DNA of 64,000 nucleotides from NCBI RefSeq assembly GCF_021864465.1, contig NZ_JAKKUV010000001.1:320895-384894 (forward strand), given 5' to 3'. The stretch is from Hyphobacterium sp. SN044. Lineage in GTDB: Bacteria > Pseudomonadota > Alphaproteobacteria > Caulobacterales > Maricaulaceae. Position numbers and translations under genes: made by a program. This document shows positions 54,465 to 62,324 of this stretch, piece after piece. Every line of letters begins with the position of its first letter. Position 1 is the first letter of the stretch. The notes below the pieces were generated by a model, which did not search any database, was not told the origin of the DNA, and saw only the letters and a program-made list of their open reading frames with translations.

Positions 54465-55226
54465 CTACAGAACGTCGAGCATGCTGGCGACCAGCGGGTG
54501 GCGGACGATGTCGCCCTGGTCGAGCCGGATCACGCCGATATCCGCGACCAGTTCCAGCTTCTCCGAAATGCCCTGCAGACCGGACAGTTCGGGCAGCAAA
54601 TCGGTCTGGGCCGGGTCGCCGGTGACCACCATGGTCGAGTGCCACCCCAGGCGCGTCAGCAGCATCTTCAGCTGGCCATAGGTGCAGTTCTGCGCCTCGT
54701 CGACCACGACGAAGGCGTTGTTCAGCGTGCGCCCGCGCATGTATCCGATCGGCGCGATCTCGATCAGGCCTTCCGCCATCAGCGCTTTCAGACGCTTCGG
54801 CGATAGCCGGTCGGACAGCGCGTCGTAAAGTGGACGGAGATAGGGGGCGAGCTTTTCTTCCATCGCGCCAGGCAGGAAGCCGATGCTCTCCCCGGCCTCG
54901 ACAGCAGGACGGGACAGGACGATGCGCGAGACTGCGCCTTTTTCGAGCGCATCGACCGCCTTGGCGACGGCGAGATAGGTCTTGCCGGTGCCGGCCGGTC
55001 CAAGGGCGAGGACGAGGTTGTGCTCGTCGATCGCCTTCATGAGTCGGGCCTGGCCTTCAGACCTCGGTTTGACGTTTTTTGTATAGCTCTGATCCCGCAT
55101 GGGCTCCTTCTCGTCCGGGCTCCAGCTGGTGCCGGGGAAGAGCGCACGCACCTTGGTTTGTTCGTCCTGGTAATGACCGGAATTGAACTCGCCAGCAGCG
55201 CGACGCTTCACAGACCTTTTACCCAT
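54465..55226 (-). CDS. PhoH-family P-loop protein
   Basis: A 253-residue ATP-binding protein of the short PhoH type (lacking the PIN domain of PhoH2). Walker A is LALGPAGTGKTYLAVAKAV, Walker B VVVDEAQNCTYGQLKMLLTR and the GDPAQTDLL block is conserved. Its role is poorly defined; members are linked to RNA metabolism and phosphate limitation. GGAG 8 bases before the ATG supports the start. A terminator hairpin and a chain of stem-loops lie immediately upstream. Confidence 0.9.
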   Translation of the reverse strand: MGKRSVKRRAAGEFNSGHYQDEQTKVRALFPGTSWSPDEKEPMRDQSYTKNVKPRSEGQARLMKAIDEHNLVLALGPAGTGKTYLAVAKAVDALEKGAVSRIVLSRPAVEAGESIGFLPGAMEEKLAPYLRPLYDALSDRLSPKRLKALMAEGLIEIAPIGYMRGRTLNNAFVVVDEAQNCTYGQLKMLLTRLGWHSTMVVTGDPAQTDLLPELSGLQGISEKLELVADIGVIRLDQGDIVRHPLVASMLDVL

Positions 55227-55245
55227 GAGGTTTTCTCCAGATACG

Positions 55246-55455
55246 AAAAAACCCCCGTGCAGGATGCAGGGGGGCGGGACAGAGCGGAATGCGGGAGGTG
55301 GGGGCCGGAGTCAGGGGACGCACCGGCCGTGTGCGGCATCGTCCCGGATGGCGGTGCGAGTGACTTTCGCACGGGTGGCTTACCCCCTTTCGGACCCATC
55401 TGCGGCTTCGACCTTGTGCTCGAATCGCAGACACAGTCTCATCCTACAGGGATGA
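55246..55455 (-). ncRNA. Candidate structured leader RNA with intrinsic terminator upstream of phoH
   Basis: Read on the minus strand the 5' to 3' order is: stem TCATCC/GGATGA (55439-55455); stem TCTGCG/CGCAGA (55399-55431) with inner TCGA/TCGA; GGGT/ACCC (55373-55385); GTGCGA/TCGCAC (55354-55372); GGGACG/CGTCCC with inner GCCG/CGGC (55315-55345). A terminator-like hairpin (55252-55274, one mismatch) followed by six T ends it. The T-run stops 20 bases before the phoH ATG. I could not match it to a known riboswitch or sRNA class. The stems are self-complementary, so the plus strand cannot be excluded, but only the minus strand has the T-run. Confidence 0.5.
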
Positions 55456-55515
55456 AGAAAGTCTGATCACTGCCGTCGCAGAAACTTCGTGAACCCGTGT
55501 CCGGAAGGAAACACC

Positions 55516-56046
55516 ATGCCGCTCTACGCCATCGCCGACGCCATTCCGCAAACCCCGGAGAGCGGGAATTTCTGGGTGGCGCCAACGGCTTACGTCATGG
55601 GCCGCGTCATCCTGAGGGAGAATGCCAGCGTCTGGTACGGCGCGGTGATCCGCGGTGACAATGACCCGATCGAGATCGGCGAGAATTCCAACATCCAGGA
55701 CGGGTCGATTCTGCACACCGATGTCGGCTTCCCGCTGACCGTCGGGAGGAATGTCACCGTCGGTCACCGCGTGATGCTGCATGGCTGCACGATCGGCGAT
55801 GGCAGCCTGATCGGGATCGGCTCGACACTTCTGAACGGGGTGAAGATCGGGAAGAATTGCATCATCGGCGCGCACACCTTGCTGACCGAGGGCAAGGAGA
55901 TTCCCGATAACTCGCTCGTCGTCGGCTCACCGGGCCGGGTCATCCGCACCCATGGCGAGGATGTCGCCGAACTGCTGCAAGCGTCGGCCGATCACTATGT
56001 CGAGAACTGGAAGAAGCACGCCTCGCAGATCCGCGAAATCGGCTGA
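55516..56046 (+). CDS. Gamma-class carbonic anhydrase-like hexapeptide protein
   Basis: A 176-residue left-handed beta-helix protein of the YrdA/gamma-CA family. The metal ligands appear as His in [10 protein letters not shown] and the pair in [15 protein letters not shown]. The C-terminal helix ([20 protein letters not shown]) packs on the helix as in the family. GGAAGGA before the ATG at 55516 decides the start over an in-frame GTG 27 bases earlier. True carbonic anhydrase activity is variable in this family, so the enzymatic role is uncertain. Confidence 0.9.
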   Translation: MPLYAIADAIPQTPESGNFWVAPTAYVMGRVILRENASVWYGAVIRGDNDPIEIGENSNIQDGSILHTDVGFPLTVGRNVTVGHRVMLHGCTIGDGSLIGIGSTLLNGVKIGKNCIIGAHTLLTEGKEIPDNSLVVGSPGRVIRTHGEDVAELLQASADHYVENWKKHASQIREIG

Positions 56047-56049
56047 GCC

Positions 56050-56568
56050 CTAGTTGGGCTTCTTGCCCCAGAGATCGCGGATCTTCTGGTCGGTCTCCTG
56101 ACCCAGATTGAACCAGGCCGTGCGGTCATGGCTCGCATCGACCACCATCAGCCGATCGTCGCGGTCGAGCAGGTGCGAGAGTTCGTTGCGCAGCGTCGTG
56201 GCGTTGAGCCCCGCGCGGAGCAGCCAGACACCGGCATTGATCTTCACGCATTCGCCGAGATGGCTCATGGCCGCTTCGAACGGGCCGGCCGTGTTGTCGC
56301 TGGTCTGGGCGATGACGATGAAGTTCGCGAGCTGTCCGCTCTGTGCCACGGGCTGACGCGCACCGCGCGCGTCGTCGAGCCAGCCGCGCAGAATTTCGAT
56401 GTCCGCCGCGGGCTTCCAGCCCGCTTCACGCTCGATGGAGACCAGCGAATGCGCCGCCACGCGGCCTTCGCCGACATAGGCGCGCATCTGCGCAGCCGTG
56501 TACGGGCCGTAGACACGGCCATCGACCTTCACGAACCAGGTCTTCGTACTTCCATCGTCACGCGGCAT
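56050..56568 (-). CDS. GYF_2 (DUF4339) domain protein
   Basis: A 172-residue protein. Residues 10-58 form a GYF_2 domain: WFVKVDGRVYGPYTAAQMRA then GRVAAHSLVSIEREAGWKPA. The C-terminal part (LANFIVIAQTSDNTAGPFEA, CVKINAGVWLLRAGLNATTL, LMVVDASHDRTAWFNLG) is a predicted alpha/beta domain I do not recognise. There is no signal peptide. Convergent with the carbonic anhydrase gene. Confidence 0.82.
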   Translation of the reverse strand: MPRDDGSTKTWFVKVDGRVYGPYTAAQMRAYVGEGRVAAHSLVSIEREAGWKPAADIEILRGWLDDARGARQPVAQSGQLANFIVIAQTSDNTAGPFEAAMSHLGECVKINAGVWLLRAGLNATTLRNELSHLLDRDDRLMVVDASHDRTAWFNLGQETDQKIRDLWGKKPN

Positions 56569-56667
56569 TTCCGGACACTCTTTTCGTGCTCAATCGAGAC
56601 ATACAACTCGCCTGAGGCAAGAATCAGGCCGCCCCGTTCACATTGAACTCATCGTGTGACGATGGGT

Positions 56668-57324
56668 TCAGCTGGCCTGTTTGAGGTCGGTCGCCGCGCC
56701 GGGTTCCGGCTTGGCTTCGCCTTCGCCCGCGGACGGGGGGTCGAAGGCCACGGCAAAGCCGCGTTCCAGGATCCGGGCGACGCGCCCGGTCATTTCGCCG
56801 ACCCGGACACGTTCGCCGACGCGCGGGCGTTCGAGACAGGCAAAGGCCGCGCCGGTGATCGACACGTCGATCACGTCTGCGCGGATCAGCACGCCATCGC
56901 GCAGCCGGATCGTCGCCTGACCCTTTCCGGGCTTGCGCGGGGCCACCCGGTCTTCCTCGAGCCCGAGACGTTCCATGTTGAAACGCCAGGTGATGGCGTC
57001 GGCCAGCCGGTCGCGCTTGCGCGCCTGCATGGTGAAGCGTGTGGTCAGCCAGTTCGCCCCGATCCGGATCACATCGCCTTCGAGACGGCCGAGCCCGTCC
57101 ACCAGCAGCACGATATGGCTGTTCGGCGGGGGCGGGTCCTTCACCAGAAGCTTGGCTCCGCCGGGCGAGACGTCGATCAGGCGGCAGCGCTGTTCGCCGC
57201 GGCCTTTTTCATAGAGGCGGCCGGGCAGCGCCAGCGGGACACGCTTGTGCCGGCGCCGCTCCGCGGCACCCTGTGCGGCGATGCGCACCTTGCGTTTGTC
57301 CAGCCGTGACGGTGTCTCCACCAT
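56668..57324 (-). CDS. Double PilZ-domain protein
   Basis: A 218-residue protein with two PilZ-like modules. The first begins ERRRHKRVPLALPGRLYEKG and continues CRLIDVSPGGAKLLV, matching the RxxxR ... (D/N)xSxxG c-di-GMP-binding pattern. The second (IRLRDGVLIRADVIDVSITGAAF) keeps DxSxxG but lacks an obvious RxxxR. Such proteins are c-di-GMP receptors, plausible in a holdfast-forming bacterium; the target is unknown. Confidence 0.85.
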   Translation of the reverse strand: MVETPSRLDKRKVRIAAQGAAERRRHKRVPLALPGRLYEKGRGEQRCRLIDVSPGGAKLLVKDPPPPNSHIVLLVDGLGRLEGDVIRIGANWLTTRFTMQARKRDRLADAITWRFNMERLGLEEDRVAPRKPGKGQATIRLRDGVLIRADVIDVSITGAAFACLERPRVGERVRVGEMTGRVARILERGFAVAFDPPSAGEGEAKPEPGAATDLKQAS

Positions 57325-57397
57325 GCCTGCATGTCTCCCGTTGGCCGGGCAGGATAGGGCAGGGCGGTTAAAAAAGCTTTGGAAGGCTGCGTTTCCG

Positions 57398-57961
57398 TCA
57401 GCGGTCGTTGGCGACCAGCTCGAACGGCGGGGCCGTCAGCGGGCGCAGGGCCACCGGCGTGTAGATTTCGCGGGTCGGGGGCTGAAGGCCCGTGAGCTTC
57501 TGGCGCACGACGGGACGGTCCTGCAGGCCCCGTAGCGGCGAAAGCGGCTGGTAGAGACCGAGCACGCGGTCCGCCTGGCCCGACGGGCCGCGCAGCGGCA
57601 GCAAGGCCAGTTCGGCGTCGATCGTCTGACCGTCAAGCGCATAGGCCGTGGCGGTTGCCGTCGCCGGGGCAGGAGCGGCCAGGGCCGACTCGATCAGCGC
57701 CCGGACGTGATGGCGGTCGAAACCCCGCCACAGATCGAGGAAGTTCTGTTCCCGCAATTCCCGGCGATAGAGCGCGCAGATCCCGGTGCCGGCCAGACGG
57801 AAGACGTGATGGTCCGCATCGGCCCGTTCCAGAATGAACAGCCAGGACAGGAGGTTCGACAGGTCACGCGGGACGATGTCGGCGCGTGCCGGCGCGGGAC
57901 GGCCATTCCGGCGCGTCTCCCAATAGGCCAGCAGTGTTTCGGTATGCGCGTGCTTGGACAC
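57398..57961 (-). CDS. PAS-domain protein (PAS_5 / DUF1457 type)
   Basis: A 187-residue cytoplasmic protein matching PAS_5: an N-terminal helix (TETLLAYWETRRNGRPAPARADI in pieces), DLSNLLSWLFILERADADHH, then FRLAGTGICALYRRELREQNFLDLWRG (in pieces). This family is widespread in alphaproteobacteria and usually lacks output domains. Function unknown. Together with the adjacent PilZ gene it may belong to a signalling neighbourhood. Confidence 0.85.
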   Translation of the reverse strand: MSKHAHTETLLAYWETRRNGRPAPARADIVPRDLSNLLSWLFILERADADHHVFRLAGTGICALYRRELREQNFLDLWRGFDRHHVRALIESALAAPAPATATATAYALDGQTIDAELALLPLRGPSGQADRVLGLYQPLSPLRGLQDRPVVRQKLTGLQPPTREIYTPVALRPLTAPPFELVANDR

Positions 57962-58115
57962 TCTTGCTACTCCCGCTTCCGGACCTGACCGGCCCCGATG
58001 CGCAATTCGTCTTCAAATTCGGGGCCATACCCCTGACGGGCGAGCGGGAGACACGCCACCGGCGAAAACGGCCCGTCGCTTGCAGCGTCGCCGTCCGGAA
58101 CAAGGGAGTATGACC

Positions 58116-59036
58116 ATGCGCGTATCAGCACGGCACGCTTTTATGGCGGCATTGTTCGGCGTGGCCCTGATCGGTTCACCGGTCGGAACGCCTGAGGCGG
58201 CGGCCATTGGTGGAGGCAGCAGCGGCGGCGGCAGCGGCAACTGCGGCACGACCTGCGGCGGCGGTGGTCATGGCGGAGGAAGCTGCGGCGGTGGCGGTGG
58301 TTGCGGCGGCGGTGGACACCGCGTGCGCCCGCCGAACATCACCATCCATGGCCCGCGCATCAATGTCGGCGTCAATGTGAACACGAATGTCTCGGTCAAC
58401 ACGACGGTCAATGCCAACGCCAGTGCGAATGCCGGCGCGGGTGCCGGTGCCGGCGCGTCCGGCGGCGCGACGGCCATCGCGATCGGCGGCGGCGGAGGCT
58501 CCTTTGGTGCGCCGCCTCCGGCGACGGCAATTACCGGCCTGACGCTGGCGGGCGTGATCGAAACCGAAATGGTCGCCGAGGAGCGCACGCGCATTCTGGA
58601 GGAATGGCGCGTCATCCGTGCCGTCTGCATGGATGATCGCGGTACGCCGCACCCGGCTTCGCGTCCGGATCCGGACGAGCGCGTCTCCCCGGATTGGGAT
58701 GGCGAAATCTTCCGCTGCGTCGCCGGGACCTGGATGCAGGTCACGATCGGTTGGCGCGTGGATGGGGCGGACGTCTGGGACGATGCTTTCACGATGGCTT
58801 GCGAGCGCGGCGAAGCGCTGCGCCACCAGCCGGGTGGCCGTCTCTATTGCGCCACCCAGGAACCGCGCCGGAACTGCAATGAGCGCTCGCTGCTCCGCCA
58901 GTACGGTCCGGGCATCCGTGTCGTCTATCTGCGCCGCGAAGAGACCTATACCGAGATGGTGGAACACCGCCGTGAGGTCTCCTCGGCAACGAATATGACG
59001 CTGATGCTGGACGGTGGTGTCGGCGGATATCGCTGA
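58116..59036 (+). CDS. Secreted Gly/Cys-rich protein, unknown function
   Basis: A 306-residue exported protein (MRVSARHAFMAALFGVALIG signal). Residues ~30-70 are Gly-rich with spaced Cys (CGTTCGGGGHGGGSCGGGGG). Residues ~80-135 are Asn/Ala/Val-rich with an alternating NVNTNVSVNTTVNANASANA pattern, predicted as beta or surface-fibre-like. The C-terminal part has conserved-looking Cys and Trp (IFRCVAGTWMQVTIGWRVDG). The ATG at 58116 is preferred to 58110 because GGAG sits at the right distance. A palindrome and a terminator follow the stop. Confidence 0.8.
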   Translation: MRVSARHAFMAALFGVALIGSPVGTPEAAAIGGGSSGGGSGNCGTTCGGGGHGGGSCGGGGGCGGGGHRVRPPNITIHGPRINVGVNVNTNVSVNTTVNANASANAGAGAGAGASGGATAIAIGGGGGSFGAPPPATAITGLTLAGVIETEMVAEERTRILEEWRVIRAVCMDDRGTPHPASRPDPDERVSPDWDGEIFRCVAGTWMQVTIGWRVDGADVWDDAFTMACERGEALRHQPGGRLYCATQEPRRNCNERSLLRQYGPGIRVVYLRREETYTEMVEHRREVSSATNMTLMLDGGVGGYR

Positions 59037-59054
59037 GATCACGAATTCGTGATC
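59037..59054. repeat. Perfect 18-bp palindrome after the Gly-rich gene
   Basis: GATCACGAATTCGTGATC is fully self-complementary and begins at the first base after the stop codon. It has no loop, so it behaves more like a dimeric protein site than a hairpin. It lies 9 bases before a terminator. Confidence 0.7.
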
Positions 59055-59062
59055 GGGAAATC

Positions 59063-59094
59063 GCCCCGGCTTCCACAGGAAGCCGGGGCTTTTT
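59063..59094 (+). terminator. Rho-independent terminator of the Gly-rich protein gene
   Basis: A 12-bp perfect stem (GCCCCGGCTTCC / GGAAGCCGGGGC) with a 3-base loop followed by TTTTT. Confidence 0.93.
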
Positions 59095-59123
59095 CATTCC
59101 GGGCAGTCCCCGACCTTGCCCGG

Positions 59124-59139
59124 ATGTGGTTATACACAT
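59124..59139. promoter_or_regulatory. Candidate PadR operator upstream of padR
   Basis: ATGT-N8-ACAT, inside a longer inverted repeat GATGTG-gttata-CACATC (59123-59140), 51 bases before the padR ATG. ATGT-N8-ACAT is the consensus known for PadR regulators. The spacer contains TTATAC, which could be a -10 element. Confidence 0.65.
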
Positions 59140-59189
59140 CACCGATTGGCCGGCGATAAAAGACCGCGCGCGCAGTTGCAGGGACAGGA

Positions 59190-59678
59190 ATGACAGAACT
59201 CGAAGGGGCGATTCTGACCCTGCTCTATATGGAAGGGGCGATGACCTCTTACGGCGTGCGCCGGGCCTTTCTTGATTCCCCGTCCTCTTTCTGGAGCGCC
59301 AGCGCAGGTGCCATCTACCCAGCGCTGAGGCGCCTGGAAGAGGCGGGCCTTCTGATCGCAACGGACGCAAGCCGGGGAAATCGGCCGGCGAAATCACTGC
59401 GGCTGTCGGAGTCGGGCAAGGCCTCGATGTTGGAGTGGGTGAAGAACGTCTCGACCGCGATCGGGCCGGGATTCGATCCCTTCCGCTTGAGAGCTCCTGT
59501 CTGGATAAAGCTCGAGCCGGAAGAGCGGAAGGCATTGAAGGCCGAGCTTGAAACTGGCGTCGTCGAGCGTATCCGGGCCATCGATGCGCTCGATCCCGGA
59601 CATCCGGATGCCTTGCGTCACGCGCTTGAACGCGTGCAGCAGGAAACCCGGCTCGAATGGATCCGGAAAACGCTTTAG
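59190..59678 (+). CDS. PadR-family transcriptional regulator
   Basis: A 162-residue regulator of the PadR/Vir class: N-terminal winged helix (LEGAILTLLYMEGAMTSYGV then AGAIYPALRRLEEAGLLIAT, residues 1-75) and a C-terminal helical dimerisation arm (KLEPEERKALKAELETGVVE). AGGGACAGG precedes the ATG. A consensus-like operator lies just upstream, suggesting autoregulation. A GNAT acetyltransferase gene follows within 25 bases. Confidence 0.9.
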   Translation: MTELEGAILTLLYMEGAMTSYGVRRAFLDSPSSFWSASAGAIYPALRRLEEAGLLIATDASRGNRPAKSLRLSESGKASMLEWVKNVSTAIGPGFDPFRLRAPVWIKLEPEERKALKAELETGVVERIRAIDALDPGHPDALRHALERVQQETRLEWIRKTL

Positions 59679-59701
59679 CTGAACTGGCGCGAGGCAGGGA
59701 T

Positions 59702-60163
59702 ATGCGGCTCGGAAACACACGGGATCATGACGCGCTGGGCAAGCTCATGTTCGAGGCGGTCCGCAACGGCCGCAGCCCCTATACCGAGGCGCAGCGCGCC
59801 GCCTGGGTCCCGGAGCCGCGCTCGGGTGCGGCATGGAACGAACGACTCGCTGACCAGACCATCGTTCTCGATGAGCGTGGCGGCGCGATCCGGGGCTTCA
59901 TGACGCTGCGCGATGACGGCTATATCGACTTCGCCTACATCCATCCCGACTGCCGGGGAGAGGGTCTGTTCCGCACGCTGTTCGTCGAACTCCGGCGCAT
60001 TGCGGTCGCGCGCGGCGATGAGCGCCTGTGGGTTCATGCCAGCCTGATGGCGCAGCCGGCCTTCAGCGCGATGGGGTTCGCCATCATCCGCCGGGAAACC
60101 GTGGAAATCGGCGACCAGGCGCTGGACCGTTTCGAAATGGAAATGGCGCTGACCGGCGATTGA
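59702..60163 (+). CDS. GNAT-family N-acetyltransferase
   Basis: A 153-residue acetyltransferase. The acetyl-CoA-binding motif A is degenerate but recognisable as IDFAYIHPDCRGEGLFRTLF (x-x-C-R-G-x-G), with LWVHASLMAQPAFSAMGFAII as motif B. The ATG at 59702 follows AGGGA; an in-frame ATG at 59657 overlaps padR by 22 bases and has no ribosome-binding site. The likely substrate is a small molecule, unknown. It ends in a terminator. Confidence 0.87.
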   Translation: MRLGNTRDHDALGKLMFEAVRNGRSPYTEAQRAAWVPEPRSGAAWNERLADQTIVLDERGGAIRGFMTLRDDGYIDFAYIHPDCRGEGLFRTLFVELRRIAVARGDERLWVHASLMAQPAFSAMGFAIIRRETVEIGDQALDRFEMEMALTGD

Positions 60164-60180
60164 CCGGTCAGCGTCTTCTT
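60147..60180. terminator. Terminator between acetyltransferase and hfaD
   Basis: A 10-bp perfect stem (CGCTGACCGG / CCGGTCAGCG) with a 7-base loop overlaps the acetyltransferase stop and is followed by TCTTCTT. It could also end the converging hfa operon. Confidence 0.75.
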
Positions 60181-61414
60181 ATTGGCTTTCGCCTGGGCGT
60201 TCGCTGACAAAGGTAGCGGAATTGCCGACCGCCGTCGCCGACCCGATCACGCCCCAGCCCGACTGGTAGGTCGTCTGGAAGGTCGAGGTCACATTACCCG
60301 AATTCGTCTGATTCACCTGGCCACGCGCTTCCACGCCCGGGCAATTCGAGCAGACATAGCTGGTCGCGGCATTGCCGTAGGCCGCTGCCGATCCGGTCAC
60401 TTCACCGCCAACACCGCCTTCGAACGTCGTCGTGGCATTCACGTTGGCGCGGTTGGTCTGGGCGATGCCCATCCACGTGTCGGCGCCCTGGTTGGAGAGC
60501 AGGGCCGAATTGCCGATCGCTTCCGACGCCATGATGATGCTGTCGATGTCGAAATCGTCGATCACCACATTGGTGTTCGCGTCGACCTCGCCGTCATTGG
60601 TCTGCTGGCCCTGGATGTGGGCATAGCCCCACTGATTGTTCAGATCGACGCCATTGCCCTGCGCTTGCGAGGCGACGGTCATGAATTCGGAGCCGCCACC
60701 GGCATCGACCTGCATGTCCGCGCTGATGCGGCCGCGATTCGTCTGGTCGACATCAAGGATCTGGTCGGCATCGAAACCGCTGGTCGTGATGTTGTTGCCA
60801 TTGGCGGCTGCGGCACCCGCCGCCATCCAGCCGAGCCCGCCGGTCGGGGCGTTCAGCGTGGTCCGCGCGGTGACGTTGGCGCCACTGTCCTGGGTGAACT
60901 GGCCAACGACCGAAGCGGTCTCGGCATTGATCTCGACCGCGTTGGCGGCAGCCTGTGACGCCGTGATCGAGCTCATCGCGTAGGAATTGACGTTCAGCGT
61001 TGCGGCCGCATCGACGGTCGAACCGTCGGCAGCGGTCTGCGTCGAGGTCACATCGGCATCCGATTCGAAGTCCAGCACCGCGGCATTGCCCATCGCGGTG
61101 GCCGACGTGATCGCCGTGCCATCGAGGGAATTGAGCGTGGTTTCGGCTTCGCCGCGAACACTGCCAGAGAAGGTCTGGTCGTTCGACACGTCGTGCGGCT
61201 CGTTGACGTCCACCTCGAGCGCATTGCCCATCGCGGCCGTTGCGAGCGTCGCATTCCCGGCGTCGCCGGTGTCCAGCCTCAGAAGCGAGAGGACATCGGC
61301 GGCGTCATTGACCTGCGTGTTCTCGATCTCAGTTGTATCGTCCGCGAAGGCCGGCACGAACATCAGGGTCACGGCGCTCGTGCCCGCGATCAACGCTTTG
61401 ACGTGCTTGGACAT
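60179..61414 (-). CDS. hfaD: Holdfast anchor protein HfaD
   Basis: A 411-residue exported adhesin-like protein (MSKHVKALIAGTSAVTLMFV signal, cleavage near AFA). The mature part is a repetitive beta-rich sequence with recurring AxGN(A/S) and DxDQTN/QTN units (ATAMGNAAVLDFESDADV, AQAQGNGVDLNNQWGYAH, SEAIGNSALLSNQGAD, AAYGNAATSYVCSNCP). This matches HfaD, which with HfaA forms the cell-surface anchor of the polysaccharide holdfast in Caulobacter. GGAG lies 7 bases before the ATG. The start lies 86 bases inside the 3' end of hfaB. Confidence 0.88.
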   Translation of the reverse strand: MSKHVKALIAGTSAVTLMFVPAFADDTTEIENTQVNDAADVLSLLRLDTGDAGNATLATAAMGNALEVDVNEPHDVSNDQTFSGSVRGEAETTLNSLDGTAITSATAMGNAAVLDFESDADVTSTQTAADGSTVDAAATLNVNSYAMSSITASQAAANAVEINAETASVVGQFTQDSGANVTARTTLNAPTGGLGWMAAGAAAANGNNITTSGFDADQILDVDQTNRGRISADMQVDAGGGSEFMTVASQAQGNGVDLNNQWGYAHIQGQQTNDGEVDANTNVVIDDFDIDSIIMASEAIGNSALLSNQGADTWMGIAQTNRANVNATTTFEGGVGGEVTGSAAAYGNAATSYVCSNCPGVEARGQVNQTNSGNVTSTFQTTYQSGWGVIGSATAVGNSATFVSERPGESQ

Positions 61415-62324
61415 TTCGGATCTCCGCTCCGGTCGCATAGGCCGTGTGGGTGTTGACGCCGCCGGTTTCGTTGGTCGGACCGAGCGGATCGTCGAAACGG
61501 CACACGGAACCGGCTTCGACGCCATAAAGAGTGGACGAGAATTCGAGCACGGCGCGCTCGATCAGCGAACGCACGGCCAGCTGGACGGGCTCCATCGAGC
61601 GGCCGCCGGCCGATACGTCGATCACCGCGCTGTCCCAGAACGAGAACACGCCGGCGCTGATTTCGCGGCCGATGATCTGCTTCTGGTAGGAGATGACATC
61701 GACGACCTCGAGCGTGCGCGTGTTCACCAGGCGCAGGTCGACACCGACATTCATCACATACATGCGGGCATTGAAGAGGCCCGTCGGGCTGGAATCGACC
61801 CGGTCGCCGCCGAGAATGTCCACGCCCTGGCTGCGGATGTTGTAGTTCACTTCCGTGATGCCGCCGACGAGGGTGAAGTCCGACCCGGGGATCGAGCCGG
61901 CATAGATCTGCCGGAAGCCCTGATCCTCGGCCTCGTCACCGATCAGGCGGTTGTTGGCGTAGCGCATCTCGAGTTCCGACACCGAGGTGTCGAAACGCTC
62001 GACGAGATTCACGCCGGCCTTCGAGAACGCCGACATCGCCATCAGCGACGCGCCCTGCGTGACGGCCGGACCGCCTTCCGCACCGACCGCGCCGGTATAG
62101 TCCGACAGACGGCCGACCGCGACGCGCGGCGAGGGCTGGCCCTGCGCGCGGGCATAGTTGGCCAGGCAGACAAGCGCCTCGGAGTAGGGTGTCGGGTTCG
62201 GCGTAACCGGCGCATTGCCGATCGGCCGGGCATAGAGGCCGTCGCCGCCGGAATTCGGCGTCACCGCGCAGCCGGTCACGGCCAGCGCGGCGATCGCGGC
62301 GGACAGAAGCTTCTTAGCGCTCAT
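61329..62324 (-). CDS. hfaB: Holdfast anchor secretion lipoprotein HfaB (CsgG family)
   Basis: A 331-residue outer-membrane lipoprotein (lipobox VTGC, Cys19) of the CsgG family. HfaB exports and stabilises HfaA and HfaD. CsgG-like segments are RVAVGRLSDYTGAVG, VNLVERFDTSVSELEMRYAN, FTLVGGITEVNYNIRSQGVD and VGVDLRLVNTRTLEVVDVIS. The ATG (62324) overlaps the hfaA stop by 11 bases, and the last 28 codons overlap hfaD in another frame. Chosen start: 12 codons inside a longer open frame. Confidence 0.92.
   Translation of the reverse strand: MSAKKLLSAAIAALAVTGCAVTPNSGGDGLYARPIGNAPVTPNPTPYSEALVCLANYARAQGQPSPRVAVGRLSDYTGAVGAEGGPAVTQGASLMAMSAFSKAGVNLVERFDTSVSELEMRYANNRLIGDEAEDQGFRQIYAGSIPGSDFTLVGGITEVNYNIRSQGVDILGGDRVDSSPTGLFNARMYVMNVGVDLRLVNTRTLEVVDVISYQKQIIGREISAGVFSFWDSAVIDVSAGGRSMEPVQLAVRSLIERAVLEFSSTLYGVEAGSVCRFDDPLGPTNETGGVNTHTAYATGAEIRNVQARQSVDRGHERRDPDVRAGLRGRYN

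Noticed and set aside
55295-55335. A GGAGTCAGGGGACGCACCGG stretch resembling a cobalamin-riboswitch B12 box on the plus strand
   Set aside because: The rest of the cobalamin core (the upstream conserved blocks) is absent, and the terminator is on the opposite strand.
55243-55455. tmRNA, SRP RNA, RNase P RNA or 6S RNA in the phoH leader
   Set aside because: None of the signature sequences I could test by eye (tag frame and T-loop, GGAAGCAGC-type SRP loop, RNase P universal blocks) are present.
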